This document shows positions 62,108 through 64,000 of a DNA stretch of 64,000 nt, in pieces. The position numbers were made by a program, and so were the translations under genes. Within the stretch, counting starts at the first letter, position 1; each line of letters begins with the position of its first letter. The stretch covers positions 1 through 64,000 of the forward strand of contig CAINNJ010000012.1 in assembly GCA_903851195.1 (NCBI GenBank). Direction: 5' to 3'. The stretch is from an uncultured Acidobacteriia bacterium. Its GTDB lineage: Bacteria; Acidobacteriota; Terriglobia; Bryobacterales; Bryobacteraceae. The notes beneath the pieces are model-generated. The model did not search any database. It was not told the origin of the DNA and saw only the letters and a list, made by a program, of their open reading frames with translations.

Positions 62108-64000
62108 ATGCATCCCGATCTCGCTGAATACGGCCCGGTTACTTTCCACGGCGATCCGAACTCCCTTTATGACCGACATCTGGTCTTCGATTATGCGATC
62201 GATCCGGATCGGGCAACTCCGCGCGAGCGGTACGAAGCGGTGGCGCGATCTCTGCGCGACGTGCTGGCTTTGCGCTGGCTGAAAACGAGACAGTCTTACG
62301 ACCGGGTGGATCCGAAACGCGTGTACTACCTGTCGATGGAATTCCTCATCGGGCGGTCGCTGGCGAATAATGTGACCAACCTGCTGCTCGATCCCGCCAT
62401 GAGGAAAGCCAGCAGGGAAAACAACGTCGACTGGTACGAATTGCTGGAACAGGAACCCGACGCGGGGCTCGGCAACGGCGGCCTGGGCCGTCTGGCCGCG
62501 TGCTTTATCGAATCGATGGCGACGATGCAGATTCCCGCCATGGGTTATGGCCTGCGGTATGAGGACGGCATCTTCCGGCAGGCAATTCGCGATGGCTGGC
62601 AGGACGAACAGCCCGACAACTGGCTGCGAAGGCCCGATCCCTGGGAGATTGTGCGGCTCGACCATGTGATCGAGGTTGGTCTGAACTGCACCTTTCAGAT
62701 GCGCGGCGGTCTGCTGATTCCGGTGCCGGGAAAACCTTCGAAGCTGCTCGGTATCCCGTTTGACCGGCCGGTGATCGGCTATGGCGCCCATACCATCAAC
62801 ACCCTTCGTCTGTGGGCCGCCGGGGCGCCGGATTTCTTCGACTTCGGCGAATTCAGCCACGGGGATTTTGTCGGCGCGGTTACCGAAACGCTCGCGGCCG
62901 AATCGATCACGCGGGTTTTGTATCCGGACGACTCGACCGTGGTGGGGCAGCAACTGCGTTTCCTGCAGGAGTATTTTCTTTCAGCGTGCTCCGTCAGAGA
63001 TATGACACGGCGCTTTCGCGAGGCTCATTCCGACTGGAGTCTGCTGCCCGAAAAGGCGGCGGTGCAGCTGAACGATACGCATCCGACAATGGCCATCGCC
63101 GAACTGATGCGGATCCTGCTGGACGAGGCGGAACTGGGATGGGACCAGGCCTGGTCCATCACGCAGCGAACGTTCGCCTATACGAATCACACGCTGTTGC
63201 CGGAGGCGCTGGAGAAGTGGCCCGTTTCCTGGTTCGAGGACATTATTCCGCGGCACCTCGAAATTATTTATGAGGTAAATCGCCGTTTTCTGGATCAGGT
63301 TCGCGGGCGTTATCAGGGGGACAGCGGCCGGGTTCAGCGGATGAGTCTGATCGAGGAGGGCGCCACGAAAAAGGTGCGCATGGCGAACCTCGCTATCGTG
63401 GGCTCGCACAGCACGAACGGCGTGGCGGCGATCCATTCCGAGTTGCTGCGCACCAAACTGGTTTCCGACTTCGCGGAAATGTATCCGGAGCGGTTCAATA
63501 ACAAGACCAATGGCGTGACGCCGCGCCGCTGGCTGCTGGTGGCGAATCCGTTTCTCTCGTCCCTTGTGACGGAGGCGATCGGCGACGGGTGGATCGCGGA
63601 CTTCAGCCAGATCTCGAGGGTAAAGCCGATGGCGGAAGATCCGGAGTTCCGGCGGCTGTTCCGGAACGCGAAGCGGGCGGCGAAGCTGCGCTTTGTCGAC
63701 TGGCTGGGGGTCTCAACCGGGATCCGCGTGGACCCGGAGGCCATTTTCGACAGTCAGATCAAGCGGATACACGAGTACAAACGGCAACTGCTGAACGCGT
63801 TGCATATTGTTATCCTTTACAACCGGCTCCGTGAGAATCCCGGCGCGGAGATGCCGAAACGGACGTTCTTTTTTGCGGGAAAAGCCGCGCCCGCTTATCG
63901 GCTGGCCAAACTGATCATCAAATTCATCAACAATCTGGCGGAGGTGATCGACAACGACCCGATCGCGCGCGACCGCCTGCAGGTGGTGTTTCTCCCCGAT
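62108..64000 (+). CDS. glgP: Glycogen/starch phosphorylase, cut by the window end
   Basis: 631 complete codons from the ATG at 62108 without stop, running off the window. AAGGAG five bases upstream is the ribosome binding site. The protein starts MHPDLAEYGPVTFHG and has RVYYLSMEFLIGRSLANN, GNGGLGRLAACF, AVQLNDTHPTMAIAELMR, TNGVTPRRWL and IKRIHEYKRQLLN, all glycogen phosphorylase motifs. The pyridoxal-phosphate Lys region lies beyond the window. It phosphorolyses alpha-1,4-glucans to glucose-1-phosphate. Confidence 0.95.
   Translation, partial: MHPDLAEYGPVTFHGDPNSLYDRHLVFDYAIDPDRATPRERYEAVARSLRDVLALRWLKTRQSYDRVDPKRVYYLSMEFLIGRSLANNVTNLLLDPAMRKASRENNVDWYELLEQEPDAGLGNGGLGRLAACFIESMATMQIPAMGYGLRYEDGIFRQAIRDGWQDEQPDNWLRRPDPWEIVRLDHVIEVGLNCTFQMRGGLLIPVPGKPSKLLGIPFDRPVIGYGAHTINTLRLWAAGAPDFFDFGEFSHGDFVGAVTETLAAESITRVLYPDDSTVVGQQLRFLQEYFLSACSVRDMTRRFREAHSDWSLLPEKAAVQLNDTHPTMAIAELMRILLDEAELGWDQAWSITQRTFAYTNHTLLPEALEKWPVSWFEDIIPRHLEIIYEVNRRFLDQVRGRYQGDSGRVQRMSLIEEGATKKVRMANLAIVGSHSTNGVAAIHSELLRTKLVSDFAEMYPERFNNKTNGVTPRRWLLVANPFLSSLVTEAIGDGWIADFSQISRVKPMAEDPEFRRLFRNAKRAAKLRFVDWLGVSTGIRVDPEAIFDSQIKRIHEYKRQLLNALHIVILYNRLRENPGAEMPKRTFFFAGKAAPAYRLAKLIIKFINNLAEVIDNDPIARDRLQVVFLPD

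Noticed and set aside
1-64000. tRNA or rRNA genes
   Set aside because: No cloverleaf with conserved T-loop sequence and no rRNA-like stretch was recognised while reading both strands; a dedicated search was not possible.

Overview
The window reads as chromosomal DNA of a GC-rich Acidobacteriota bacterium, probably close to Bryobacterales/Solibacter. This is inferred from gene content: a PSD1 (DUF1549/DUF1553) protein paired with a DUF1501 protein, an Oar-like TonB-dependent receptor with a carboxypeptidase-regulatory-like domain, sortilin/BNR propeller proteins, an acidobacterial-type quinoprotein with a di-haem cytochrome c, and small lineage-typical proteins such as the one at 231. No rRNA, tRNA or CRISPR array was recognised. 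Both strands are densely coded and no stretch over 300 bases lacks a gene.

Left part (1-11.1 kb): a lineage-typical small protein, a secreted BNR beta-propeller protein, a DNA-repair pair (a TIGR03915/DUF4130 domain fused to a UdgX-type uracil-DNA glycosylase, plus its TIGR03916 radical-SAM partner), a DedA/VTT membrane protein, a TPR protein, a soluble cNMP-binding histidine kinase and a SEC-C motif protein. From 11.2 to 14.5 kb lies an accessory island: a DUF4160/DUF2442 pair, a BrnT/BrnA-type toxin-antitoxin locus whose toxin is frameshifted, a small unknown protein, a wrecked tyrosine recombinase and a J-domain protein. A PH-domain membrane protein, a DUF3300 protein and a VapB/VapC pair follow.

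Middle part (17.8-27.3 kb): the DUF1501/PSD1 pair, a BtuF-like binding protein, a cytochrome c/quinoprotein operon closed by a clear terminator, and a HutI-like amidohydrolase that has lost its metal ligands. From 40.6 down to 27.3 kb on the minus strand runs one long type II secretion operon: ECF sigma factor, anti-sigma factor, periplasmic protein, gspE, F, G, H, I, J, K, L-like, M-like, C-like, a small secreted protein and gspD. Most genes overlap or abut, and a perfect 11-bp inverted repeat lies just upstream of the sigma factor.

Right part (40.8-64 kb): two small acidobacterial proteins, a ThDP-dependent decarboxylase-like enzyme with a type-B carboxylesterase, a CHMI-family tautomerase, a dihydroflavonol-reductase-like SDR, and then a surface-glycan (LPS core/O-antigen) cluster at 47.2-57.9 kb. 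The cluster holds glycosyltransferases, a sulfotransferase, a methyltransferase, two nucleotide-sugar SDR enzymes, two heptosyltransferases and an unusual fusion of a Kdo-transferase-like domain to a GT29 sialyltransferase-like domain. A TonB-dependent receptor/phosphodiesterase operon and the start of glycogen phosphorylase, cut by the window edge, end the region.

The observations most worth following are the WaaA-like/GT29-like fusion (56.0-57.9 kb), the ECF-headed T2SS operon with its palindrome and Gly-rich secretin, the non-ATG start of the UdgX fusion, and a recurring -10-like hexamer 6-7 nt before start codons, which suggests leaderless transcription.
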